NCBI GenBank assembly: GCA_005793645.1
Contig: SXRG01000109.1
Location: 1-16,614 of the forward strand
Direction of reading: 5' to 3'
Length of the DNA: 16,614 nucleotides
DNA from: Burkholderiales bacterium
GTDB taxonomy: Bacteria; Pseudomonadota; Gammaproteobacteria; Burkholderiales; Thiobacillaceae
The notes below the pieces were generated by a model. It was not told the origin of the DNA. It searched no databases and was given only the letters and a program-made list of their open reading frames with translations. The translations under genes and the position numbers were made by a program. Of the stretch, positions 6,971-14,477 are shown piece after piece (the stretch's first letter is position 1; every line of letters starts with the position of its first letter).

Positions 6971-7912
6971 ATGTGTACGATATGTGGCTGCGGCCAGGGC
7001 GAAACGAAAATCGAGGGCGATGCTCATACGCATGAGCACCCACACAGTCATGAACACACCCATGCAGATGGCACCACGCATAGCCATGCACATCCCCATG
7101 ATCATGACCACACGCACGAACATGCCCATGGACTGCATTATGGTTTAGGGCCTGCACACGCCCATGCACCCGGTCTTTCGCAAGCCCGTATGGTGCAAAT
7201 AGAGCAGGACATTCTTGGCCAAAATAGCCGTTACGCCAACGCCAACCGCCAACGCTTTGCCGAACAGGGTCAATTTGCCATCAACCTCGTATCCAGCCCC
7301 GGCTCGGGCAAAACGACGCTTCTGGTCGAAACCATTCGCCGGCTCGGCACAAGCGTCCCCCTTGTAGTTATCGAGGGCGATCAACAAACAAGCTGTGATG
7401 CCGATCGCATTCGTGCGACGGGCGCGCAGGCATTGCAGGTCAACACAGGAAAAGGCTGTCATCTCGATGCCCACATGATCGGCCATGCCCTTGAAAAACT
7501 CACCCTTGCCGATGACAGCCTGGTGCTGATCGAAAATGTCGGCAACCTCGTCTGCCCTGCGGCATTCGATCTGGGCGAGGCCCATAAAGTCGTCATTCTC
7601 TCGGTCACCGAAGGTGAGGACAAACCACTCAAGTACCCGGATATGTTTCACGCCGCCGATCTTATGATCCTCAACAAGATCGATCTACTGCCACATCTCA
7701 ACTTTGATGTTCCAAAGTGCATCGAATATGCCCGGCGCGTCAATCCAAAGCTCGAAGTCATGCTGCTTTCGGCGACCCACGGCGAGGGTATGGATACCTG
7801 GCTGACCTGGTTAAAAAACGGGGTGACCGCCAGTCGAGAGACCCGAAAAAACTCCATCGCCGCGCTGACACGACGCGTGGCTGAGATGGAAACCCAACTC
7901 GCCACCCAGTGA
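6971..7912 (+). CDS. hypB: Hydrogenase nickel incorporation GTPase HypB, with His-rich metal-storage region
   Basis: SIMIBI-class GTPase that drives nickel transfer to the hydrogenase with HypA. The N-terminus MCTICGCG gives the high-affinity nickel motif (C2, C5, C7). Next is a histidine-rich stretch with 19 His between residues 19 and 65, of the kind that stores nickel in rhizobial HypB and is absent from E. coli HypB. The GTPase domain has the P-loop SSPGSGKTT (108-116) and NKID (235-238). The dimer-interface metal site is GKGCH (C163, H164) plus VGNLVC (C195). Length is 313 residues. AGGAAA (6959-6964) lies six bases before the ATG and overlaps the hypA stop. The final TGA overlaps the GTG start of hypF. 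Confidence 0.96.
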   Translation: MCTICGCGQGETKIEGDAHTHEHPHSHEHTHADGTTHSHAHPHDHDHTHEHAHGLHYGLGPAHAHAPGLSQARMVQIEQDILGQNSRYANANRQRFAEQGQFAINLVSSPGSGKTTLLVETIRRLGTSVPLVVIEGDQQTSCDADRIRATGAQALQVNTGKGCHLDAHMIGHALEKLTLADDSLVLIENVGNLVCPAAFDLGEAHKVVILSVTEGEDKPLKYPDMFHAADLMILNKIDLLPHLNFDVPKCIEYARRVNPKLEVMLLSATHGEGMDTWLTWLKNGVTASRETRKNSIAALTRRVAEMETQLATQ

Positions 7913-10197
7913 TCCAACGCCACCTGCGCATCACCGGTACCGTACAAGGCGTCGGCTTCCGCCCCTTCGTCTGGCATCTCGCGACTGGCTTGGGCTTGGC
8001 GGGTTGGGTACGCAATGATGCAGAAGGGGTGGAATGCGTCGTTCAAGGCGAAATCACAACGCTGGATCAATTCGCCCAACGACTGCGTACCGACGCGCCA
8101 CCGCGAGCCGAGATTCAGGAAATCACCCTCTCGGACATACCACTGGATGCGTGCTTGTCCGAATTCACCATCCTGGACAGCACACCTGGTCAGGCCACTA
8201 CCATGATCGGCGTGGATACGGCCACCTGCACGGCATGTCTGGCCGAACTATTCAACCCTACTGACCGTCGCTACCGTTATCCGTTCATCAACTGCACCCA
8301 CTGCGGCCCACGCTACACACTGACCCGGCAACTCCCTTATGACCGCGCCCAGACCAGCATGGCCCCATTCCCGTTGTGTCCCGCCTGCGCACAAGAATAT
8401 CGGAACCTGGCCGACCGCCGTTTTCACGCTGAATCCACCGCCTGCGCGGCCTGCGGCCCAGCACTCTGGGTTGAAAATTCGACAGGCCGCTGCCCCGTCG
8501 ACGACCCTATCACTGACACCCTCACGCGTCTAAAGGCCGGGGAAATCGTCGCCATCAAAGGCTTGGGTGGGTTCCATCTCGCCTGCGATGCTCGCAATGC
8601 AGCGACAATTGCACGGCTGCGCGAACGCAAACAGCGCGACGCCAAACCCTTTGCGTTAATGGCCGCCAACCTGGCTTCGCTGGCCCCATGGATCGAAGCA
8701 GAGACGGCCGAGCAACAACAAATCGACTCACCCGAACGACCCATCGTCCTCATGCGCAAACGGCCCGATACCGATACCGCATTCCCCGGAATCGCCCCCG
8801 GCCTTGCCTGGCTGGGCGTGATGCGCCCCTATACGCCAATCCACTGGCTGCTGTTTCACGAAGCGGCCGGACGACCCGAGGGTACAGACTGGCTGGATGC
8901 GCCGCAAAATCTCATCCTGGTAATGACCAGCGCCAACCCGGGAGGTGAGCCCCTCGTCATCAACAACGGCGAAGCGCGTAGCCGACTTGCCAGTATAGCC
9001 GATGCCTTTCTCATGCATGACCGTGACATCGTGGTGCGTTGCGATGACTCCGTGCTACGGCTCGAAAACGGCCAAGCGCAATTCATTCGCCGTGCGAGAG
9101 CTTACACACCCCGCGCCATTCGACTGCCCAAACACGGGCCATCCATACTGGCCCTCGGCGGCCATTTCAAAAACACTCTGTGCGTCACCCGAGGCCAGGA
9201 AGCCTATCTGTCGCAACACATCGGCAGCCTCGACAACCCGGCCACCTGTGCCATGCTCCAAGAGATCACCGACCACTTGCTCGATATTCTGCAAGTCCAG
9301 CCAAAATACATCGCCCACGATCTGCATCCCGATTTTTACAGCACCCGGCTGGCGCTGGAACTGGCGGATAAATGGCAGATACCCGCCCTCGGCATACAGC
9401 ATCATCATGCCCACATCGCCGCTGTCATGGCCGAACACGGTCTGACAGGGCCAACACTCGGAATCGCACTCGACGGCGTTGGATTGGGAACCGATGGTCA
9501 AGCTTGGGGGGGCGAATTACTGTGCGTCGATGGCGCCCAATTCACCCGCATTGGCCATTTGACACCACTCCCCTTGCCCGGAGGCGACAAAGCGGCCCGT
9601 GAACCTTGGCGCATGGCCGCTGCGGCCTTATTCAAGCTGGGTCGCAGCGTTGAAATCGCAACCCGTTTTGCCGATCAACCCGCTGCCAGCCATCTGGCAA
9701 ACATACTCCAGCGCGACCTGCATTGCCCACCCACCTCCAGCCTTGGGCGTTACTTCGATGCTGCCGCCGGCCTGCTTGGGATCTGCCCAATCCAGTCTTT
9801 CGAAGGTCAGGCCGCCATGCAACTCGAAGGTCTGGCGGAAAAAGCCGGAGCACACGCTATCTGGCCCAATAGTTACACCCTCGGGCCGAAGGGCGAGCTT
9901 GACCTTTTACCCCTCCTCAACCGGCTCGCCAACAGCAAGGATCCAAAAACCAGCGCGGCTCACTTTCATGCCAGTCTGGCGGCGGCGCTGGCGGACTGGA
10001 CGCAAACCCTCGCTGCAGCACACAATTTGAACCGTATCGTTTTGGGCGGAGGTTGTTTCCTCAATCAGGTCTTAACCCAATCGCTACGCTCAACCCTGAG
10101 TGCACGCGGATTCTCGGTATTCGAAGCACGGCAAATCCCACCCAACGATGGTGGCCTGGCGCTTGGTCAAGCCTGGATCGCCCGACAGGAGTCATGA
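7909..10197 (+). CDS. hypF: Carbamoyltransferase HypF
   Basis: Makes the thiocarboxamide precursor of the cyanide ligands: it takes carbamoyl phosphate and ATP and transfers the carbamoyl group to the C-terminal cysteine of HypE. Domains in order: acylphosphatase-like (about 1-92; GTVQGVGFRPF with R18, and N36); paired zinc fingers (C107/C110/C129/C132 and C157/C160/C179/C182); YrdC-like nucleotide-binding (about 200-385, KGLGGFHLACDARN); and Kae1/HypF-like carbamoyltransferase to the end, with the metal motif HHHAH (498-502) and DGVGLGTDGQAWGGE. The 762 residues agree with E. coli HypF (750). The start is GTG at 7909, overlapping the hypB stop as GTGA, so the two are probably translationally coupled. 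No better start is present. Confidence 0.96.
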   Translation: MIQRHLRITGTVQGVGFRPFVWHLATGLGLAGWVRNDAEGVECVVQGEITTLDQFAQRLRTDAPPRAEIQEITLSDIPLDACLSEFTILDSTPGQATTMIGVDTATCTACLAELFNPTDRRYRYPFINCTHCGPRYTLTRQLPYDRAQTSMAPFPLCPACAQEYRNLADRRFHAESTACAACGPALWVENSTGRCPVDDPITDTLTRLKAGEIVAIKGLGGFHLACDARNAATIARLRERKQRDAKPFALMAANLASLAPWIEAETAEQQQIDSPERPIVLMRKRPDTDTAFPGIAPGLAWLGVMRPYTPIHWLLFHEAAGRPEGTDWLDAPQNLILVMTSANPGGEPLVINNGEARSRLASIADAFLMHDRDIVVRCDDSVLRLENGQAQFIRRARAYTPRAIRLPKHGPSILALGGHFKNTLCVTRGQEAYLSQHIGSLDNPATCAMLQEITDHLLDILQVQPKYIAHDLHPDFYSTRLALELADKWQIPALGIQHHHAHIAAVMAEHGLTGPTLGIALDGVGLGTDGQAWGGELLCVDGAQFTRIGHLTPLPLPGGDKAAREPWRMAAAALFKLGRSVEIATRFADQPAASHLANILQRDLHCPPTSSLGRYFDAAAGLLGICPIQSFEGQAAMQLEGLAEKAGAHAIWPNSYTLGPKGELDLLPLLNRLANSKDPKTSAAHFHASLAAALADWTQTLAAAHNLNRIVLGGGCFLNQVLTQSLRSTLSARGFSVFEARQIPPNDGGLALGQAWIARQES
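10187..10191 (+). promoter_or_regulatory. Ribosome binding site that fixes the hypC start
   Basis: AGGAG at 10187-10191, within the last codons of hypF, lies seven bases before the ATG at 10199. The product then begins MCLAIP, as required for HypC. Confidence 0.75.
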
Positions 10198-10198
10198 T

Positions 10199-10435
10199 AT
10201 GTGTCTTGCCATTCCTACCCGAGTCATTGAAGTACGCAACGAATTCGAGGCAGTAGTTGAACTCGCCGGCGTCCGCAAAGTGATCTCCATTGCCTTGGTT
10301 GAGGATGTTCAGGTGGGCGACTTTGTCATCCTCCATGTCGGCCATGCGCTCACCAAACTCGACGCTGACGAAGCCCGCAAGACCTTGGAACTGATGGCCG
10401 AAGCTGGCCTCAATGTCGATCCGGCAACAGCTTAA
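10199..10435 (+). CDS. hypC: Hydrogenase assembly chaperone HypC
   Basis: Small scaffold and chaperone that binds the Fe(CN)2CO unit together with HypD and carries it to the large-subunit precursor. The product is 78 residues and begins MCLAIPTRVIEV. After removal of the initiator methionine, Cys2 becomes the essential N-terminal ligand, which excludes any upstream start. The beta-barrel family pattern continues with VGDFVILHVGHALTKLD. It is the only HypC/HybG/HupF member seen in the window, so it may serve as both general and HybC-specific chaperone. It lies one base after the hypF stop and nine bases before hypD. Confidence 0.96.
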   Translation: MCLAIPTRVIEVRNEFEAVVELAGVRKVISIALVEDVQVGDFVILHVGHALTKLDADEARKTLELMAEAGLNVDPATA

Positions 10436-10444
10436 CGACACGCC

Positions 10445-11602
10445 ATGAAATTTGTCGACGAATTCCGCGATGGACAACTCGCCGAAGGCATTGCCGGCGC
10501 GATTCGGAAGACGGTCGAAGTCAATCGCCGCTACCACTTCATGGAATTCTGCGGCGGACACACGCACGCCATCGCCCGCTATGGCATCCCCGATCTGTTG
10601 CCTGACAATGTACGCATGATTCACGGCCCCGGCTGCCCGGTTTGTGTCTTGCCGATCGGTCGCATTGATCTGGCCATTCGACTGGCACTCGAACACGGTG
10701 TCATCCTCTGTTCCTATGGTGACACGCTGCGCGTACCGGCCTCGAACGGCCTGTCCTTGTTGCGCGCCAAGGCCCTGGTAGACAAGGCACGAGGCGACAT
10801 TCGCATGATCTATAGTCCGAACGATGCACTGAAGATTGCCCGAGAAAATCCATCCCGGCAGGTGGTTTTCTTCGCCATTGGTTTTGAAACCACAACGCCA
10901 CCCACCGCCGTCGCCCTGCTCACCGCAGAACGAGAAGGTTTACAAAATTTTTCTGTCCTTTGCTGTCATGTGCTCACCCCGGCAGCAATCACCCATATCC
11001 TCGATTCCCCCGAGGTACGCGATCTGGGACTCGTCGCCCTCGACGGCTTCATCGGCCCGGCGCATGTATCTACGGTCATCGGCAGTCAACCGTATGAATT
11101 TTTTGCCGAGGAATATCGTAAACCAGTGGTGATCGCGGGTTTTGAGCCGCTTGATGTCATGCAGGCTATCCTAATGCTGATACGACAGGTGAACACGGGC
11201 AACTATCGGGTCGAAAATGAGTTCACCCGCGCCGTGACCCGTGAAGGAAATCGCAAGGCACAGGCCTTGGTGGCGGAGTGTTTCGAACTACGCAAACAAT
11301 TTGAATGGCGAGGCCTTGGCGAAGTGCCCTATTCCGCCTTAAAGATACGCGAGCGACTCGCCGCCTTCGATGCCGAAACCCGTTTTAACCTGACCTATCA
11401 ACCCGTACCGGATCACAAATCCTGTGAATGCGGCGCTATCCTGCGCGGCGTCAAGCACCCTACCGACTGCAAACTATTTGGCATGGTCTGCACCCCCGAC
11501 TCACCCATGGGTTCCTGCATGGTTTCTTCAGAAGGATGTTGCGCAGCGCATTACACTTACGGTCGGCATAAAGATCATCCTCAAGGCCATGCAACCTCAT
11601 GA
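10445..11602 (+). CDS. hypD: Hydrogenase Fe-ligand assembly protein HypD
   Basis: [4Fe-4S] scaffold protein on which iron receives its cyanide and CO ligands in complex with HypC and HypE. Visible motifs are FCGGHTHAI (C36), GPGCPVC (C64, C67), FAIGFETTTPPTA, CCHVLTP, and the C-terminal cysteine-rich region (HKSCECGAILRG, CKLFGMVCTP, PMGSCMVSSEG), which holds the cluster ligands. Length is 385 residues, close to the usual 370-380. No strong Shine-Dalgarno sequence precedes the ATG; the gene begins nine bases after hypC and is probably coupled to it. Its stop overlaps the hypE start (ATGA, 11599-11602). Confidence 0.96.
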   Translation: MKFVDEFRDGQLAEGIAGAIRKTVEVNRRYHFMEFCGGHTHAIARYGIPDLLPDNVRMIHGPGCPVCVLPIGRIDLAIRLALEHGVILCSYGDTLRVPASNGLSLLRAKALVDKARGDIRMIYSPNDALKIARENPSRQVVFFAIGFETTTPPTAVALLTAEREGLQNFSVLCCHVLTPAAITHILDSPEVRDLGLVALDGFIGPAHVSTVIGSQPYEFFAEEYRKPVVIAGFEPLDVMQAILMLIRQVNTGNYRVENEFTRAVTREGNRKAQALVAECFELRKQFEWRGLGEVPYSALKIRERLAAFDAETRFNLTYQPVPDHKSCECGAILRGVKHPTDCKLFGMVCTPDSPMGSCMVSSEGCCAAHYTYGRHKDHPQGHATS

Positions 11603-12639
11603 AATCTGATTATTCACGACCGCTCGATCTCAAACACGGTCGTGTAGATCTATCACACGGCGGCGGTGGACGCGCCATGCAACAACTTATCCGCGAACTG
11701 TTCGCCCGTCATCTGGGCAACGAATTGCTGGCGCAAAGCAACGACGGCACCGTCCTGCCCTCGCAACAGGGTCGTCTTGTCATGTCTACCGACAGCCATG
11801 TTGTTGCCCCACTGTTTTTTCCCGGCGGCGACATCGGTGCGCTATCGGTGCACGGCACCGTCAACGATGTAGCGGTGATGGGCGCAACACCCTTATGGCT
11901 ATCGGCCGGATTTATCCTCGAAGAAGGATTTCCGCTCGCCGATCTCGATCGCATCGTGCGTTCGATGGCCGAAGCCGCGCGTCATGCCGGCGTGCAAATC
12001 GTCACCGGAGACACCAAAGTGGTTGAACAAGGCAAGGGCGATGGCGTGTTCATCACCACAACCGGCATCGGTGTCTTACCAGACGGGATCGACCTTTCCG
12101 GCGCAAACGCCCGCCCCGGCGATGCCGTTCTGATCTCGGGAAGCATCGGCGATCATGGTATGGCGATCATGAGCCAGCGCGAAAACCTCGCCTTTGACGC
12201 GCCCATCGTATCTGACAGCGCACCCTTAAATAGTCTCACGGCCGCCCTGCTCGCCAGCCAAATCGAACTGCGACTGATGCGTGACCCCACGCGCGGCGGC
12301 TTGGCGGCCACGCTGAACGAAATCGCCACGCAAGCCGGTGTCGGTATCACGCTGTTTGAATCCGCGATTCCCATCAAGCCCGCCGTCGAAGCCGCCTGCG
12401 AACTCCTGGGTCTAGACCCACTCAATATCGCCAACGAGGGCAAGCTGATCGTCGTCTGTGCGGCCGATTCGGCACCGTCCGCGCTGGAAGTTCTCCGCGC
12501 TCATCCGCTCGGTCGGGAAGCGGCGATCATCGGAACAATCACCGCCGATCCCAACCGTTTCGTCCAAATGCAGACTCGCTTTGGCGGTCGACGCATGGTG
12601 GACTGGCTTTCTGGCGAACAACTGCCACGCATTTGCTGA
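11599..12639 (+). CDS. hypE: Hydrogenase cyanide-ligand synthase HypE
   Basis: PurM-like enzyme that accepts a carbamoyl group from HypF on its C-terminal cysteine and dehydrates it with ATP to a thiocyanate, the donor of CN to HypC-HypD. The product ends in PRIC, so the catalytic C346 is the last residue, as required. Other family stretches are VDLSHGGGGRAM (about 17-28), GTVNDVAVMGATP, IVTGDTKVVEQGKGDG and MRDPTRGGLAATLNEIA. Length is 346 residues, typical being about 335-350. The N-terminus before the HGGGG motif is slightly long, but the ATG at 11599 overlapping the hypD stop is the natural coupled start. Confidence 0.96.
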   Translation: MKSDYSRPLDLKHGRVDLSHGGGGRAMQQLIRELFARHLGNELLAQSNDGTVLPSQQGRLVMSTDSHVVAPLFFPGGDIGALSVHGTVNDVAVMGATPLWLSAGFILEEGFPLADLDRIVRSMAEAARHAGVQIVTGDTKVVEQGKGDGVFITTTGIGVLPDGIDLSGANARPGDAVLISGSIGDHGMAIMSQRENLAFDAPIVSDSAPLNSLTAALLASQIELRLMRDPTRGGLAATLNEIATQAGVGITLFESAIPIKPAVEAACELLGLDPLNIANEGKLIVVCAADSAPSALEVLRAHPLGREAAIIGTITADPNRFVQMQTRFGGRRMVDWLSGEQLPRIC

Positions 12640-12652
12640 TCGCGAGCCAGCG

Positions 12653-14311
12653 ATGCGCATCCTTATCCTCTGCCACAGTTTTAACAGCCTCACCCAGCGG
12701 CTCTTTGTTGAACTAACCGAGTGCGGCCACGAGGTCTCAGTCGAATTCGATATCCATGATCGGGTGACTGCCGAAGCGGTCACCCTGTTCGGCCCCGACC
12801 TGATTCTGGCACCGTTTTTAAAACGCGCCATTCCAGAGTCAATCTGGCGCTCCCTGCCCTGTTTAATCCTCCATCCTGGCATTCCCGGCGACCGCGGCCC
12901 CAGCGCCCTTGACTGGGCGATCCTCAACAGTGAAGTCGCGTGGGGCGTGACTGTATTACAAGCCACAGCCGAAATGGATGCGGGTCCCATTTGGGCAACA
13001 GCGCAGTTCGCCATGCGTAAGGCGGCAAAATCCAGTCTCTACCGTTTTGAAGTGACCGAAGCGGCTGTGTCGGCGGTCCTCGAATCGATTGCCTATTTTC
13101 CTGACTATTGCAGTAGACACTGGCAGCCAACAGCGCAAACGGACTGGCCCGAACTGCACGGCCAGTCTCGCCCTGCCCTGCGCGGACAGGAGGCCCGCAT
13201 TGACTGGACCTTAGATGATACGGCCACGGTTCTGGCCAAAATCCGTAGTGCCGACGGAGCACCGGGGCGCATCGACACCTTGTTCGGCGAGCAGGTTCGC
13301 GTGTACAACGCAAAGCCCTATCCCGCCCTGGGAGCACCCGGCGCGCTGCTCGGCATGGCTGCCCAGGGACTGGTGCGCGCCACCCACGATGGCGCAATCT
13401 GGATCGGACATGCCCGGCGAGGCAAAAACCCGATCAAACGCCCCCTCGCCCAACTTTTTCCTGAGTGCTTATCCCTTTCGCTCCTGGATGCCTCGCCTGT
13501 TGACCCCATCCACTATGAGGAACACGGCCCCGTCGGGATGCTGCACTTTGATGTGTACAACGGCGCGCTGGATACCGAATCCTGCATCCGTTTGCGCGAG
13601 GCCTGGCTAATGGCCTGCCAGCGCCCAACCCGCATCCTTATATTGATGGGCGGACACGATTTTTTTTGCAACGGCCTAGATCTCAATGCCATCGAAGCAG
13701 CGGAAAGCCCGGCAGATACCTCTTGGGCGAATATCAATGCCATGGATGACCTTTGCGAAACCCTCATGCAAACCACGGATCGCCTCACCCTTGCCGCCCT
13801 GCACGGCAACGCCGGGGCTGGCGGCACTTTTTTAGCCCTCGCCTGCGATGCCATCTGGGCACGCAAAGGCGTCATCCTCAACCCGCATTACAAAAACATG
13901 GGGAACCTCTACGGTTCTGAATTCTGGACCTACCGCCTGCCCCGCCGCATGGGCAACACCCGTTTGCTGGATCGTCGCCTGCCCTTGGGCAGCACAGAAG
14001 CCCTACGACTTGGTTTTATCGACCGTGAATTATCTCCCGCTGATTTTGATGCCCAGATAATTGCGCAAGCCTGTCACTGGGCAGACTCCCCCGGGTTCGC
14101 CACCCAACTCAGCCAAAAACAACTCCAACGCGCTACCGATGAGGCGGATAAACCCCTGGCATCCTATCGCACCGAAGAACTCAAGCAGATGCAGCGCAAT
14201 TTTTACGGCTTCGATGCGAGTTACCATGTCGCCCGCGCCCACTTTGTAAACAAGACCGCGCACGCCTGGACTCCACGTCACTTGGCCCGACATCGCGAGC
14301 CCGGCTTCTGA
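12653..14311 (+). CDS. hoxX: HoxX/HypX: formyl-derived CO-ligand synthesis protein for [NiFe]-hydrogenase
   Basis: Two-domain protein of the HoxX/HypX family, shown in other bacteria to make the active-site CO ligand from a formyl-tetrahydrofolate-derived formyl group, especially in air. Residues 1 to about 265 are formyltransferase-like, with the signature HPGIPGDRGPSALDWAI (74-90) and DAGPIW (109-114). Residues from about 295 on are crotonase-like, with oxyanion-hole stretches GGHDFFCNGLDLN (333-345) and HGNAGAGGTFLALACDA (384-400). Length is 552 residues, close to the family's usual 550-580. The frame is open for 65 codons upstream inside hypE, but the protein family starts at MRILILCHSF, so ATG 12653 is chosen, 13 bases after hypE. 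No strong Shine-Dalgarno sequence is seen. Confidence 0.93.
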   Translation: MRILILCHSFNSLTQRLFVELTECGHEVSVEFDIHDRVTAEAVTLFGPDLILAPFLKRAIPESIWRSLPCLILHPGIPGDRGPSALDWAILNSEVAWGVTVLQATAEMDAGPIWATAQFAMRKAAKSSLYRFEVTEAAVSAVLESIAYFPDYCSRHWQPTAQTDWPELHGQSRPALRGQEARIDWTLDDTATVLAKIRSADGAPGRIDTLFGEQVRVYNAKPYPALGAPGALLGMAAQGLVRATHDGAIWIGHARRGKNPIKRPLAQLFPECLSLSLLDASPVDPIHYEEHGPVGMLHFDVYNGALDTESCIRLREAWLMACQRPTRILILMGGHDFFCNGLDLNAIEAAESPADTSWANINAMDDLCETLMQTTDRLTLAALHGNAGAGGTFLALACDAIWARKGVILNPHYKNMGNLYGSEFWTYRLPRRMGNTRLLDRRLPLGSTEALRLGFIDRELSPADFDAQIIAQACHWADSPGFATQLSQKQLQRATDEADKPLASYRTEELKQMQRNFYGFDASYHVARAHFVNKTAHAWTPRHLARHREPGF

Positions 14312-14328
14312 GCCTCCCTCGATTTTTT
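14296..14328 (+). terminator. Imperfect terminator-like hairpin overlapping the hoxX stop
   Basis: GGCT (14303-14306) pairs with AGCC (14311-14314) around a four-base loop, and CGAG (14296-14299) pairs with CTCG (14318-14321) beyond a small internal loop. T6 (14323-14328) follows one A. It is the only candidate end signal for the hyp-hoxX unit. The broken stem makes it moderate at best. Confidence 0.45.
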
Positions 14329-14465
14329 CGTCTTCCAACGAGTAATGTTCGCCGCTATCTTCTATCGGCTGAGCGGTCCGCCAGCACGAGGCGCATTTCG
14401 GACAGGGCGTAGTGTGCCTGTTGTCTCAAATTCGGGCGTTCTGAAATCGTTCGCGGCTCGCACGA
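14329..14465. other. Intergenic region between hoxX and the RlmN-like gene
   Basis: No convincing gene on either strand. The only signals noted are the hairpin to its left and the -10-like hexamer to its right. A minus-strand reading frame crosses it but runs into the start of the next gene and matches no family I recognise. Confidence 0.5.
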
Positions 14466-14471
14466 TACAAT
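14466..14471 (+). promoter_or_regulatory. Candidate -10 element of the RlmN-like gene, implying a leaderless transcript
   Basis: TACAAT at 14466-14471 differs from the sigma70 consensus TATAAT by one base and ends six bases before the ATG at 14478. Transcription would then begin at or next to the start codon. No Shine-Dalgarno sequence lies between. The -35 is poor (TGAAAT at 14442-14447, spacer 18). Confidence 0.45.
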
Positions 14472-14477
14472 CGCCGC

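Noticed and set aside
7025..7165. CAT/CAC-rich repeats as a CRISPR-like or satellite array
   Set aside because: The units are irregular and in frame, encoding the histidine-rich region of HypB.
10100..10198. Upstream extension of hypC into hypF
   Set aside because: HypC needs its cysteine at position 2; only the ATG at 10199 provides it, and it has a good ribosome binding site.
12458..12652. Upstream 65-codon extension of hoxX
   Set aside because: It overlaps the conserved end of hypE in another frame, is Arg/Ser-rich and is not part of the HoxX family; the family N-terminus begins at 12653.
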